Source: Ignavibacteriales bacterium
Lineage (GTDB): Bacteria; Bacteroidota; Ignavibacteria; UBA10030
Reading direction: 5' to 3'
DNA length: 64,000 bases
Assembly (NCBI GenBank): GCA_026390595.1
Contig: JAPLFQ010000005.1
Location: 124,001 to 188,000 of the forward strand
The translations under genes were made by a program, and so were the position numbers. How positions within the stretch are numbered: position 1 is the first letter of the stretch; the number at the start of each line of letters is the position of its first letter. Below are positions 35,201 through 43,582 of the stretch, piece after piece. The notes under the pieces were generated by a model. The model saw only the letters and a list, made by a program, of their open reading frames with translations. It did no database searches and was not told the DNA's origin.

Positions 35201-35232
35201 AGCCAGCAGCTAATAGCTAAAAGCCAACAGCC
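35201..35232. repeat. TAGC-word repeat A8, right flank of S23 cassette
   Basis: AGCCAGCAGCTAATAGCTAA then AAGCCAACAGCC. Its reverse complement (GGCTGTTGGCTTTTAGCTAT...) resembles the left flank. It begins one base after the S23 stop and ends 4 nt before the batB ATG, so batB has no purine-rich ribosome site in front of it. Confidence 0.7.
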
Positions 35233-35235
35233 CTT

Positions 35236-37026
35236 ATGCTTCGTTTCGCACATTCAACATATCTCTGGGCCTTGTTGCTCATTCCAGCGCTTGCTCTCGC
35301 CTTCTTTTTCCTTCATCACCGGCGAAAGCAGTTGCTGCGCGAGTTCGTCTCTGAGCCCTTGGTTGCTCAGCTGGCACCCGATGCGAGCACTGCCAAAAGA
35401 ACCGTGAAACAGGCGCTCTTCCTGTTCTCGCTTGCGTGCCTGATTGTAGCCGCGGCGAATCCGCAGGTAGGAACGCGGCTCGAAGAGATTAAGCGGGAAG
35501 GTATAGATCTCTTCATTGCGCTGGATGTTTCCCTCAGCATGAAGGCCGAGGACATCCGTCCCAGCCGGCTTGAGAAAGCAAAGCGAGATGTTTCCGATTT
35601 GTTGCGTAAATTGCAGGGGGATCGCGTTGGGCTTGTGGTGTTTGCAGGAGAGGCTTTTGTTCAGTTTCCTTTGACGGCGGATTACTCGGCAGCGGATCTG
35701 TTTCTCAATGCGGTCGATGTCGAGGCGGTGCCGGTGCCGGGAACAATGATCGGCAGCGCTATTGAAGTCTCGCTGAAATCTTTCCGGAAAGACCTTCCGA
35801 CGCAGAAGGCCATTGTGGTTGTCAGCGACGGCGAAAACACCGAAGGTGATGTTGCCGGTGCGGTGGAGAAGGCGAGGAAAGAGGGGGCACGGGTGTTTAC
35901 GATCGGCATGGGAACGCCGGAAGGAAACCCCATCCCTATCTATGGGGCAAGCGGGGAGCGAGTTGATTACAAGCATGACCGCGCCGGAAATATCGTTCTC
36001 ACGAAACTCGACGAGTCGGCACTCCAGCAGATCGCCCTCGCAACAGGCGGCAGCTACCGTCGGGCAACAAACGCCGGAAACGAAATCGACGAAATTCATA
36101 AAGAGCTCGCTTCGTTGCAGAAGACCGAGATGGCAAGTCTCCAGGTCACCGGATTCGAAGATCAGTTTCAGTACCCGCTCACGCTGGCGATTCTTCTGCT
36201 CATCATCGAGCTTTTGCTTTCGGAGCGCCGCGGCAAATTCCTGACCCGACTCATGCGCATCCTCCCTGTTGGGCGCGTGGTCCCGCTTCTCATGATCGTC
36301 TGCATCGCGTCCGCGTCGGCTCAGACGGTTCGCTCGCACGTTGCGAGCGGCAATGAGGCATACGCAAAAACAAAATACGCCGACGCCGAGGCAGAATACA
36401 AGAAAGCCCTCGCAAAAGACACCTCTTCCCGCGAGGCTCAGTTCAATCTCGGCAATGCATACTACAAGCAGCAGCGCGCAGATGAGGCGCAGCGGATCTA
36501 TGCAAGCCGCCTCGCGGCCTCCAAGTCGCCTGCGGACAAGGAAATGGCTTATTATAACATCGGCAACACCTTCTTCAAATCGAATAAATTCGAGGAGAGC
36601 GTCGAAAGCTACAAGCGTTCGCTCCGATTGGATCCGAAGGACGAGGACGCGCGCTATAACTACCTTCTCGCAAGAGACCGCCTGAAGAAGCAGCAGGACC
36701 AGAAGAAACAGGACAAGCAGGACAAAAAAGACAACAAGGATAACAAAGACAAACAAGACCAGAACCAACAGAACAAGCAAGACCAGCAGAAGAATCAGGA
36801 TCAACAAAACCAGGACAAGCAGGACGAAAAGAACCAGCAGCAACAGCAACAACCGCCGCAACAACAGCAAGCGAAACCGGATCAGACGAGCCAGCAGCAA
36901 AAAAACCAGATGCAGAAGCAACAGGCTGAACGCATCCTCGATGCTCTCCGGAACAACGAAAAGGATATTCAAAAGAAGCTGAGGAAGCGGGTGGCTTCAA
37001 AAATCATCATTGAGAAAGATTGGTAG
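35236..37026 (+). CDS. batB: BatB-BatC fusion: VWA domain, TPR repeats and K/Q/D-rich tail
   Basis: A 596-residue fusion. Residues 1-330 are BatB: TM segments near 8-26 and 58-73, VWA MIDAS D97-V-S99-L-S101, TMIGSAIEVSLKSF and VVVSDGENTEGD, then a TM segment near 310-325. A second hydrophobic segment (about 339-358) ends ASAQ. This looks like the former BatC signal. TPR units follow (GNEAYAKTKYADAEAEYKKA; QFNLGNAYYKQQRADEAQRI; MAYYNIGNTFFKSNKFEESV). Then about 75 residues of K, Q, D and N, and a conserved C-terminal helix (AERILDALRNNEKDIQKKLR). In many genomes these are two genes. The tail's low complexity may be error-prone. The stop overlaps the batD GTG. Confidence 0.9.
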   Translation: MLRFAHSTYLWALLLIPALALAFFFLHHRRKQLLREFVSEPLVAQLAPDASTAKRTVKQALFLFSLACLIVAAANPQVGTRLEEIKREGIDLFIALDVSLSMKAEDIRPSRLEKAKRDVSDLLRKLQGDRVGLVVFAGEAFVQFPLTADYSAADLFLNAVDVEAVPVPGTMIGSAIEVSLKSFRKDLPTQKAIVVVSDGENTEGDVAGAVEKARKEGARVFTIGMGTPEGNPIPIYGASGERVDYKHDRAGNIVLTKLDESALQQIALATGGSYRRATNAGNEIDEIHKELASLQKTEMASLQVTGFEDQFQYPLTLAILLLIIELLLSERRGKFLTRLMRILPVGRVVPLLMIVCIASASAQTVRSHVASGNEAYAKTKYADAEAEYKKALAKDTSSREAQFNLGNAYYKQQRADEAQRIYASRLAASKSPADKEMAYYNIGNTFFKSNKFEESVESYKRSLRLDPKDEDARYNYLLARDRLKKQQDQKKQDKQDKKDNKDNKDKQDQNQQNKQDQQKNQDQQNQDKQDEKNQQQQQQPPQQQQAKPDQTSQQQKNQMQKQQAERILDALRNNEKDIQKKLRKRVASKIIIEKDW

Positions 37027-38846
37027 TGAGAACTGTTGTAGGACAGATAATGCTGTTCGTCGTCTTCGCGATGACCGCGGCAGCACAGAACGGAACATTC
37101 GTCGCCAGCGTTGATCGCTCGAGCGTGGGAACAGGGGATCGTTTTGAGGTCTCGTTTACTGTTTCCGGTTCTGACGTCAACGGCATCAAGAATTTCAAGG
37201 CGCCGAATTTCGCCCCGTTCGTCGTCCTCAGCGGACCCAATCAATCCACCAATATGCAATTTATCAACGGACAGATGTCGGGGTCTGTGACCTACACCTA
37301 TTATTTATACGCGCAACAGGTTGGCAAGTACACCGTTGCATCAGCCAGCATCGAGTACAAAGGGACGACGCTTCAAACAAAACCGGTTCCGATCGAAGTC
37401 GTGCAGGGCAAACCCAAGACCCAGCAAAAGGAACCGGATAACATCCAGAATATCGGCGACAACCTCCTTATCCGGGCTTTTGCAGACAGGCAGCGCGTCA
37501 AACAAGGAGAGCCGGTGACGATTACCTACAAGCTCCTTATGAATCCGCGGCTCGCGGTCAATGGTTATGACATCGCCAAAGCGCCCGTGTACCAGGGCTT
37601 TTGGGCAGAAGAGATTGAACAGCCGAAACAGCCCACGGTTACAAATGAAACCATCGAGGGGAAACAGTACCGCGTCGCAACGATCCGAAAGTCGTCTCTC
37701 TTCCCGACGCAAAGCGGGAAGCTCGTCATCTCACCGCTTGAAGTCCGCTGCGCATATCAGGTCCAGTCGCAAAAAAAGAGCAATGACCCGTTCGATTCAT
37801 TCTTCAATGACCCTTTCTTTGCACGAACGCAAACCATCGAGCACGAATTCAAATCAAACCCGCTGACTCTCACTGTGGATCCCTTACCGGGCAATCCCCC
37901 CGCATCATTCACGGGCGCGGTCGGACGGTTCACATTCACCGCAACGGTGGACAAGAGGGAAGTCAAGACTGGTGATCCGATCACCCTGCGGCTCACCGTG
38001 ACGGGTTCCGGAAACATCAAGCTTCTGAATCCCCCGAAACCGAACCTCCCGGCTGATTTTGAAGCATATGATCCAAAAATCTCCGATGAGGTCACCCGCG
38101 ACGGCGGTGTTATCAGAGGAAAAAAGATCGCCGAGTATCTCATCATTCCGCGCAATGCGGGCGATCGGGCGATCGAGCCGATTTTGTTCACGTATTTCGA
38201 TCTCGACCGGAATGCGTACAGCACAATCCATTCCCAGCGCTTCGACTTCTCCGTTCTGCAGGGAAAAGACGTGAGCGGCGGCGTCTCCATTGCCGCGAAG
38301 TCGGATGTGCGGCTTCTTGGAGAGGATATTCGATTTCTGAAGCTCACCATGGGTGAGTTGCAACCCATCGGCCAATCACTCTTCGCCGGCACCTGGTTAT
38401 TCACTCTCTTTGTTGTTCCGCCGATGGCATTCTTTGCCGCGTTTGCCTACCGAAAACGACAAGAGAAGCTTTCCGGCAAAATTGATCAATTACGATTTGC
38501 CAAAGCGGGGCGCGAGGCATCGAAGCGATTGAAGCAGGCGCGAAAACTCCTCTCCCAGGGAAACACAGAGAACTACCATGCTGAGATTTCGAAGGCGATC
38601 ATGGGGTACCTCGAAGACAAGCTTCACATCGCCAAGGCATCACTGACCATTGATGATGCAGCGTCGCTTCTGGAACAGCACCATGTTCCGCAGGAGACTG
38701 TCCAATCGCTGCGGTCATGTATTGAGAGGGCTGAATTTGCGCGCTTTGCTCCGGCTTCCGACACACAGGAGGCCCGGTCGGAAGTTCTCGATACGGCCGC
38801 CGGAATTATCAACAGTGTGGAACGAACGTTCAGCAAGAAACCATGA
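37026..38846 (+). CDS. batD: BatD (oxygen-tolerance family) protein
   Basis: A 606-residue BatD-family protein. GTG 37026 overlaps the batB stop (TAGTG). A signal peptide of about 22 residues ends AAAQ. Extracytoplasmic immunoglobulin-like beta domains follow (FVASVDRSSVGTGDRFEVSF; TFTATVDKREVKTGDPITLR), both with the BatD hallmark of a 'D...v..Gd.i.l' strand. A TM segment lies near 452-474, and a cytoplasmic helical domain (SKAIMGYLEDKLHIAKASLT) is at the end. The cytoplasmic part resembles that of the BatX-like gene at 32843. It should sit in the Bat complex with its bulk in the periplasm. It overlaps batE by 4 nt (ATGA). Confidence 0.93.
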   Translation: MRTVVGQIMLFVVFAMTAAAQNGTFVASVDRSSVGTGDRFEVSFTVSGSDVNGIKNFKAPNFAPFVVLSGPNQSTNMQFINGQMSGSVTYTYYLYAQQVGKYTVASASIEYKGTTLQTKPVPIEVVQGKPKTQQKEPDNIQNIGDNLLIRAFADRQRVKQGEPVTITYKLLMNPRLAVNGYDIAKAPVYQGFWAEEIEQPKQPTVTNETIEGKQYRVATIRKSSLFPTQSGKLVISPLEVRCAYQVQSQKKSNDPFDSFFNDPFFARTQTIEHEFKSNPLTLTVDPLPGNPPASFTGAVGRFTFTATVDKREVKTGDPITLRLTVTGSGNIKLLNPPKPNLPADFEAYDPKISDEVTRDGGVIRGKKIAEYLIIPRNAGDRAIEPILFTYFDLDRNAYSTIHSQRFDFSVLQGKDVSGGVSIAAKSDVRLLGEDIRFLKLTMGELQPIGQSLFAGTWLFTLFVVPPMAFFAAFAYRKRQEKLSGKIDQLRFAKAGREASKRLKQARKLLSQGNTENYHAEISKAIMGYLEDKLHIAKASLTIDDAASLLEQHHVPQETVQSLRSCIERAEFARFAPASDTQEARSEVLDTAAGIINSVERTFSKKP

Positions 38847-39607
38847 AGGCACGGATCCACATCATAGTGTCGGTTCTTCTCTGCAGCTTGTCTACCCTTG
38901 TCATGGGCCAGACGGCGGCGGATGAGTTCGAGCGCGGAAACGCATTGTATCGCGACGGCAAGTTCGACCAGGCGGCAGCGGCGTACGAAACCATCTTGAA
39001 ACAGGGAGTCGGGAGCTCTGCGATTTACTTCAACCTTGGAAATTCGTACTATCGTCTGGGAAGGACGGCTCCGACCATCATCGCTTACGAGCGGGCACTG
39101 CGCCTGCGCCCTAGCGATCCCGACATCAGACACAATCTCGCTCTTGTCAACCTCAAGACCGCCGACCGTATCGAGCCGCTGCCGGAATTGTTTTTCATTG
39201 AGTGGTTGCGCACGGTCTCCTCGTATGTTCCGCTTCACACGACAATATGGATTTTTGTCTTCGCGTGGTTGATCCTTTTCGCGAGTCTTGCAGCCCTGTA
39301 CGTGCTTACGAGTCCCAATATCCTGCGATTGCTCCGTACGCTTGCAATCGCCGCTCTGGTCTCACTCGTTCCCATCGGCGTCTTCCTTGTGACGCAAATC
39401 GCTGATACGCGTGTGCGCAACGACGCAATTGTCACAACGCCTGTCGCGACTGCAAAGTCATCTCCCGACTCTCAGAGCCTGGACGCGTTTGTCATTCATG
39501 AGGGGTTGAGAGTGAAGCTGAGTGATTCTGTCGCAGATTGGGTGAAGATTGTGCTTGCGGATGGAAAGGTGGGGTGGATACGATCGCAGGAGTGCGAGCG
39601 AATTTAG
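38843..39607 (+). CDS. batE: BatE: TPR and SH3-like membrane protein
   Basis: A 254-residue protein with a signal peptide (ending VMGQ). Two or three TPR motifs follow (NALYRDGKFDQAAAAYETIL; IYFNLGNSYYRLGRTAPTII; IAYERALRLRPSDPDIRHNL). Two TM segments lie near 133-152 and 162-182, and a C-terminal SH3-type domain (IVTTPVATAKSSPDSQSLDA, HEGLRVKLSD, VKIVLADGKVGWI) is at the end. This is the BatE layout. Last gene of the operon; 28 nt later the SpoIIE phosphatase gene ends on the other strand. Confidence 0.92.
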   Translation: MKARIHIIVSVLLCSLSTLVMGQTAADEFERGNALYRDGKFDQAAAAYETILKQGVGSSAIYFNLGNSYYRLGRTAPTIIAYERALRLRPSDPDIRHNLALVNLKTADRIEPLPELFFIEWLRTVSSYVPLHTTIWIFVFAWLILFASLAALYVLTSPNILRLLRTLAIAALVSLVPIGVFLVTQIADTRVRNDAIVTTPVATAKSSPDSQSLDAFVIHEGLRVKLSDSVADWVKIVLADGKVGWIRSQECERI

Positions 39608-39635
39608 GGCCACGCCGGATGTGCTTCTATTGTTG

Positions 39636-42458
39636 TCAACGCACCTTTACGATGACCATTGTTTGATCGTCGTGCTGTTCTCCCCCCTTGCCGAATTCAC
39701 GCGTTGCGTTCATGATCTCGTTCAGAATGCCCACCGCATCCTTGTCCGCGTGCTGCGCGATCAGACCTATCAAACCATCTTCTCCAAGTTGCGCTCCTGA
39801 AATGTCCTCTGCTTCCGTCACACCATCGCTGGCAAGAACAAAGACATCGTTTGGCTGATAGAGAATTACTCGTTCTTCGAGTTCGGCAGCAAAAAGATCT
39901 GTGGACTCGAGGCCGAGGCCCAGGCCTTTCGGTGTGACGATTTCAACCTTGCGGGTCAGTGCGACAAAGTGGTACAACGGAAGGTGGCCGGCGCGGGCCA
40001 CAACGAGCTTTCTTTTCCGCGGTTCAAAAGCGCCAGTAATCGCGGTCACAAATGAGCTTTTCTCGAGATCGTGACAGAGCAGCTTGTTTGTCCGCACGAA
40101 GAGTTCTTTCGGAGAGAGTTTGAACGCGTTGAGCGACCGCAGGATCCCCTGGACTTTCGACATATACAACGCAGCCGAGGTCCCCTTCCCGCTCACGTCC
40201 CCCACGATGATCGTGATGCTGTCCGCCTCTCCGTTCAGATAATCAAAGTAGTCTCCTCCTACTTCCAGAGCCGGGTGAGATGCCCCGGCGATATCAAGCC
40301 CATCAATCGTTGGCGTTGTCTGCGGCAGGGAAGCGAGTTGAATTCTTCTCGCGATCGCCAGCTCATGCTTCATCCTCTCCTGTTGTGCAAGTTCCTCATA
40401 GAGAAACGCGTTTTCGATGGCAACAGACGCCTGTTTCGCCACGACGCCCAGGAAATCAAGATCCTCCTGCTGAAATGTCGCTTCAGATCGTTTCTCTCCA
40501 ACGAGTAGCGCACCGACAAGCTTGTCTTTTGATCTGATGGTCGCAACGTACAGGAAGCCGTTTTTTCGAAATTCGTTCCGGATATCTTCCGGAAGAGCGT
40601 CCACATTCGATTCTATCTGCAGTTCCTGCAGCGCCTCCGTCAGTTCCTGATCGTGCCGGATACAGAACTCTCCCCACGACGAACCATCAAATCCATGCAC
40701 TTCCTGGCAACAGCTCACAGATTGGTCCCGGAAAAAGAGCACGCCGACGCGTTTCAACTGCAACAACCCCGAAAGTTTTTCCACCATTCCCTGCGCAAGC
40801 TCGACCATGCTCAGTTTCGTTGCCATGACCTCCGCCAATTCGTTGGCGGCCAGCCGGTAGTCGTACCGTGACCGGTAATACAGTTTGTCTATCAGGTTCC
40901 GGCCGCGGCGTGCAATCTTCCACCCGCCAAACACAACGAGAACCGACAGAAGCATCAGGATTCCTTTCTCCAGCCAAATCCGTTGCTCCGGCCGGAGCGG
41001 TGAGTCGAGCACCTCGACCGACGTCGATGTCAGATGAATGTTGGGAATGGGGAGTTGGGCTCCCTGCAGCCAGAACAGGATCCTGAACGCCACAAGGCCA
41101 AGGACAACCATCCACGCTGATGTCACCAGGATATACTGAACGTTTCGTCGAACGCGCAGGTCAAGCCCCATCAACCGATAGCGGCCAATGGTATAGAGGT
41201 GACCGAGCGGGATGAGGATCAGTGGAAACGTCATATATCCGATATCCTGCTGCTGGAAGGTGTACAGGAGATAGACGGCACAGAGAAAGCTTCCTGCGGC
41301 GGCGATGAGTGACGCGTTTCGGACAACCATGTTGAGTCGTTTGAATTCCTCGCTCGCCTGCTTTCGAAACACCACAATGATCGCGACGGCATACAGGACC
41401 AGGACCACAAGGGTGCCAAAGAAGGCAGCGTTTCCAACAAGAAGTGCGACCGCTATCCCAACGATTGCGATGCCATAGGGAACCCATCGCACCCATTTCC
41501 GGGCGAGCAATTCGGGACGCTCTGCCGGGAAATAGTGCCCCGCATGGATTGAGAGCGGGATTGCGAAGTAGAGGACAAGGGCCATGGTGATGTTACGTAC
41601 CACCTCAAACGTCGAAACGACATATGCGGGGCGAATAAGAAGTACGACGATGAAGTAACCAAACGCAATGAAGCTGAGACCGCTGAGCCTCGCCGCGATG
41701 TAGCGCGACCTGACAAGGCCGAGGAATATCCCCATCGCGAAAAAGGCAAGGCCGGTGAGAGTCGAAACGAGAACCGGAAAGGCAATACCAATTGCGGCAA
41801 TGATCACGTGGAGCGACAAGACCTCGTTGTCCCGCAGCACGTCGTACACAAGATCCTTGCCTACCTGCCCCTCGGCAAGAATACGGTCTGCGTCGGTGGA
41901 GTTCTTGAAGCTCTTGCCATTGATCCGGAGTATCAGATCGCCGACGAACATGCCCGCCCGATCAGACGCTCCCCCTGGCGTTACCGAAATCACTCTCGCG
42001 GTCGGTCCTATATCACGCACGGTCGTTTCGTCGAGGCGGCTTTTCACAACGCGATAGGTTTTCTTCTCGCCGACTTTGTACCGGGCGACTGTAATTTCTG
42101 AGGTGCTGTCCGGCGCCCTTGCGAGTTCGCGCTTCAGGTCATCCCGATCCACAACAGACATCTTCTCCACGCCCGTGATCAAATCACCGGGCTGTATTTC
42201 GTTATCGCTCGGTCCTTTCTTACCGCTGACCAGTGTCGAGGGGATTTGTTGTGTGACATAGAGGTTGGATTGCGGGTTGGTGAAGAGATTTTCATCGGTC
42301 GGTCTGGTGGCGATCTGATAAAATGTGACCCCAGCCAGAAGCAGCAGATATCCCGCGAGAATCCCGAATAAGAGGCGAAACTGATTTGGGTGTCGGTCGA
42401 AGTAAAGCATAATCCTGGTTTGAAAGTGCTCTTCTTGGATACGGGACTCGGGTGGCAT
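39636..42458 (-). CDS. Membrane PP2C-type (SpoIIE) phosphatase with PDZ and GAF domains
   Basis: A 940-residue sensor phosphatase. From ATG 42458: one TM segment (about 28-50), then PDZ-like domains (IQPGDLITGVEKMSVVDRDD and GGASDRAGMFVGDLILRING). About seven TM segments follow (roughly 225-460), then a linker, a GAF domain (VMATKLSMVELAQGMVEKLS..., VATIRSKDKLVGALLVG) and a SpoIIE catalytic domain. The catalytic region has EVGGDYFDY, VGDVSGKGT, LASDGVTEAED and DDQTMVIVK, with the metal-binding Asp residues intact. Such enzymes dephosphorylate anti-sigma-factor antagonists (partner switching); no STAS or HPK gene lies nearby. PDZ plus seven-TM plus phosphatase is a rare combination. ATG 42410 is an alternative start. 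Confidence 0.88.
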   Translation of the reverse strand: MPPESRIQEEHFQTRIMLYFDRHPNQFRLLFGILAGYLLLLAGVTFYQIATRPTDENLFTNPQSNLYVTQQIPSTLVSGKKGPSDNEIQPGDLITGVEKMSVVDRDDLKRELARAPDSTSEITVARYKVGEKKTYRVVKSRLDETTVRDIGPTARVISVTPGGASDRAGMFVGDLILRINGKSFKNSTDADRILAEGQVGKDLVYDVLRDNEVLSLHVIIAAIGIAFPVLVSTLTGLAFFAMGIFLGLVRSRYIAARLSGLSFIAFGYFIVVLLIRPAYVVSTFEVVRNITMALVLYFAIPLSIHAGHYFPAERPELLARKWVRWVPYGIAIVGIAVALLVGNAAFFGTLVVLVLYAVAIIVVFRKQASEEFKRLNMVVRNASLIAAAGSFLCAVYLLYTFQQQDIGYMTFPLILIPLGHLYTIGRYRLMGLDLRVRRNVQYILVTSAWMVVLGLVAFRILFWLQGAQLPIPNIHLTSTSVEVLDSPLRPEQRIWLEKGILMLLSVLVVFGGWKIARRGRNLIDKLYYRSRYDYRLAANELAEVMATKLSMVELAQGMVEKLSGLLQLKRVGVLFFRDQSVSCCQEVHGFDGSSWGEFCIRHDQELTEALQELQIESNVDALPEDIRNEFRKNGFLYVATIRSKDKLVGALLVGEKRSEATFQQEDLDFLGVVAKQASVAIENAFLYEELAQQERMKHELAIARRIQLASLPQTTPTIDGLDIAGASHPALEVGGDYFDYLNGEADSITIIVGDVSGKGTSAALYMSKVQGILRSLNAFKLSPKELFVRTNKLLCHDLEKSSFVTAITGAFEPRKRKLVVARAGHLPLYHFVALTRKVEIVTPKGLGLGLESTDLFAAELEERVILYQPNDVFVLASDGVTEAEDISGAQLGEDGLIGLIAQHADKDAVGILNEIMNATREFGKGGEQHDDQTMVIVKVR

Positions 42459-42501
42459 AGTTCCGTATAATGTGTCGCTTTTTCGGGGAGAATACAATGT
42501 G

Positions 42502-42556
42502 GCGGGTAGCGGTTGGCCGCTAGCTGATAGCCGATAGCTAAAAGCTAATTACCCGT
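42502..42556. repeat. TAGC-word intergenic repeat, copy A9
   Basis: GGCGGGTAGCGGTTGGCCGC then TAGCTGATAGCCGATAGCTA and AAAGCTAATTACCCG. The outer GCGGGTA/TACCCG-like ends make it close to an inverted repeat. It lies upstream of the SpoIIE gene. Confidence 0.65.
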
Positions 42557-42620
42557 ATTAACACCAGAGCCCGGCATCACACCGGGCCCCGATCAAGAAC
42601 GCTTTCCCTTTAGACGCCGG

Positions 42621-43247
42621 TTATAACTTCTTCCGCGTGTATGTAATCAGCATGGTCGGCTTCTTGTCGCCGTATGCTTTCACATCATAGACTTCGAAGA
42701 TGTGTTTGTCGGCGTCAATGATCCGCGTGACATATTTTACTTTCTTTCCTTTTTCGCCGGTCATGGGTTCGTCCATTTTTCCCCACATGGTGAATGTTGA
42801 GCCCTTTTTGTCGAGAGCCCCGTCCATCGTGGCCATCCCCGTACTCATGTTGTCAATCCAGAAGGCGACATATTTCTTGTTGAAATTGTCATACCCCGTA
42901 TATCCGATGCCGTTGAACGGCTGGTTCATCATCTCACCTGCAAATTCCTGTTGTACGTATCTTCCGCCAAGAACGAGCTTGTTCAACGAGGTTCCTTTCG
43001 AGACGGTGGCCTCTCCCGCAGGGCCGTTCATCCACATCTTCACTTCCGCTTCCCACGTGCCAACCATTGCGTCGAGCTTCTTGTGCGCGTCGCCGGGCGT
43101 CATCGATTCTTCCCATTTCTTCATCATCTCTTCCTGGCTTGGCCTTTTCTTGTCAGCTTTCTTCTTTTCCTGAGCGGCCGACTCACCGGCGATCAGAATT
43201 GCCAGCGCAATGATTGCTGCTCCCAGAAGCATGAGTGTTTTCTTCAT
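42621..43247 (-). CDS. Exported DUF1579 family protein
   Basis: A 208-residue protein. ATG 43247 has a textbook ribosome site (AAAGGAG, 7 nt upstream). Signal peptide 1-25 (ends ESAAQ), then a lysine-rich linker, then the DUF1579 beta-barrel-like domain. MVGTWEAEVKMW opens it, followed by LGGRYVQQEFAGEMM, GIGYTGYDNFNKKYVAFWID and MWGKMDEP. Family function is unknown; a fatty-acid-binding-like barrel is plausible. The gene stands alone. Confidence 0.9.
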   Translation of the reverse strand: MKKTLMLLGAAIIALAILIAGESAAQEKKKADKKRPSQEEMMKKWEESMTPGDAHKKLDAMVGTWEAEVKMWMNGPAGEATVSKGTSLNKLVLGGRYVQQEFAGEMMNQPFNGIGYTGYDNFNKKYVAFWIDNMSTGMATMDGALDKKGSTFTMWGKMDEPMTGEKGKKVKYVTRIIDADKHIFEVYDVKAYGDKKPTMLITYTRKKL

Positions 43248-43582
43248 GGTGATCTCCTTTAAATTAACGATAGAATGTGGGACGCTGTTTCTGCCCAATA
43301 TCTCCGAACGGGTTTACTTATTAACCGCATCCCCTCGCACCGAGTTCCCGTCTGTCCTCAAGGCCCACGTTGACGATACAACATACTCCGGGGGCTCCGC
43401 ATTCACTTTCATTCCAGCGTTCGATAGCTTCTTTGAGGTGCCGGGAAGCCCGGAATTGCCTCCGCGGGAATCAATCTGTCCCTTTCCGGTGTTAGACGTA
43501 TGGTGGGCAACCCGTGCTCATTACGTTCTTGCTTCGCGTGGAGTCTGATTCCTTATCCGCGTATTGTGAAGGTTCTCGGCAT

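Noticed and set aside
35254-36972. 572-codon open frame antisense to the BatB-BatC gene
   Set aside because: It is the mirror of the K/Q/D-rich tail (long runs of leucine, valine) and of the VWA domain. It resembles no family, and the plus strand has complete conserved domains and operon spacing.
43248-43582. Degraded gene between the DUF1579 and kelch genes
   Set aside because: No frame gives a recognisable protein; only short palindromes are visible.
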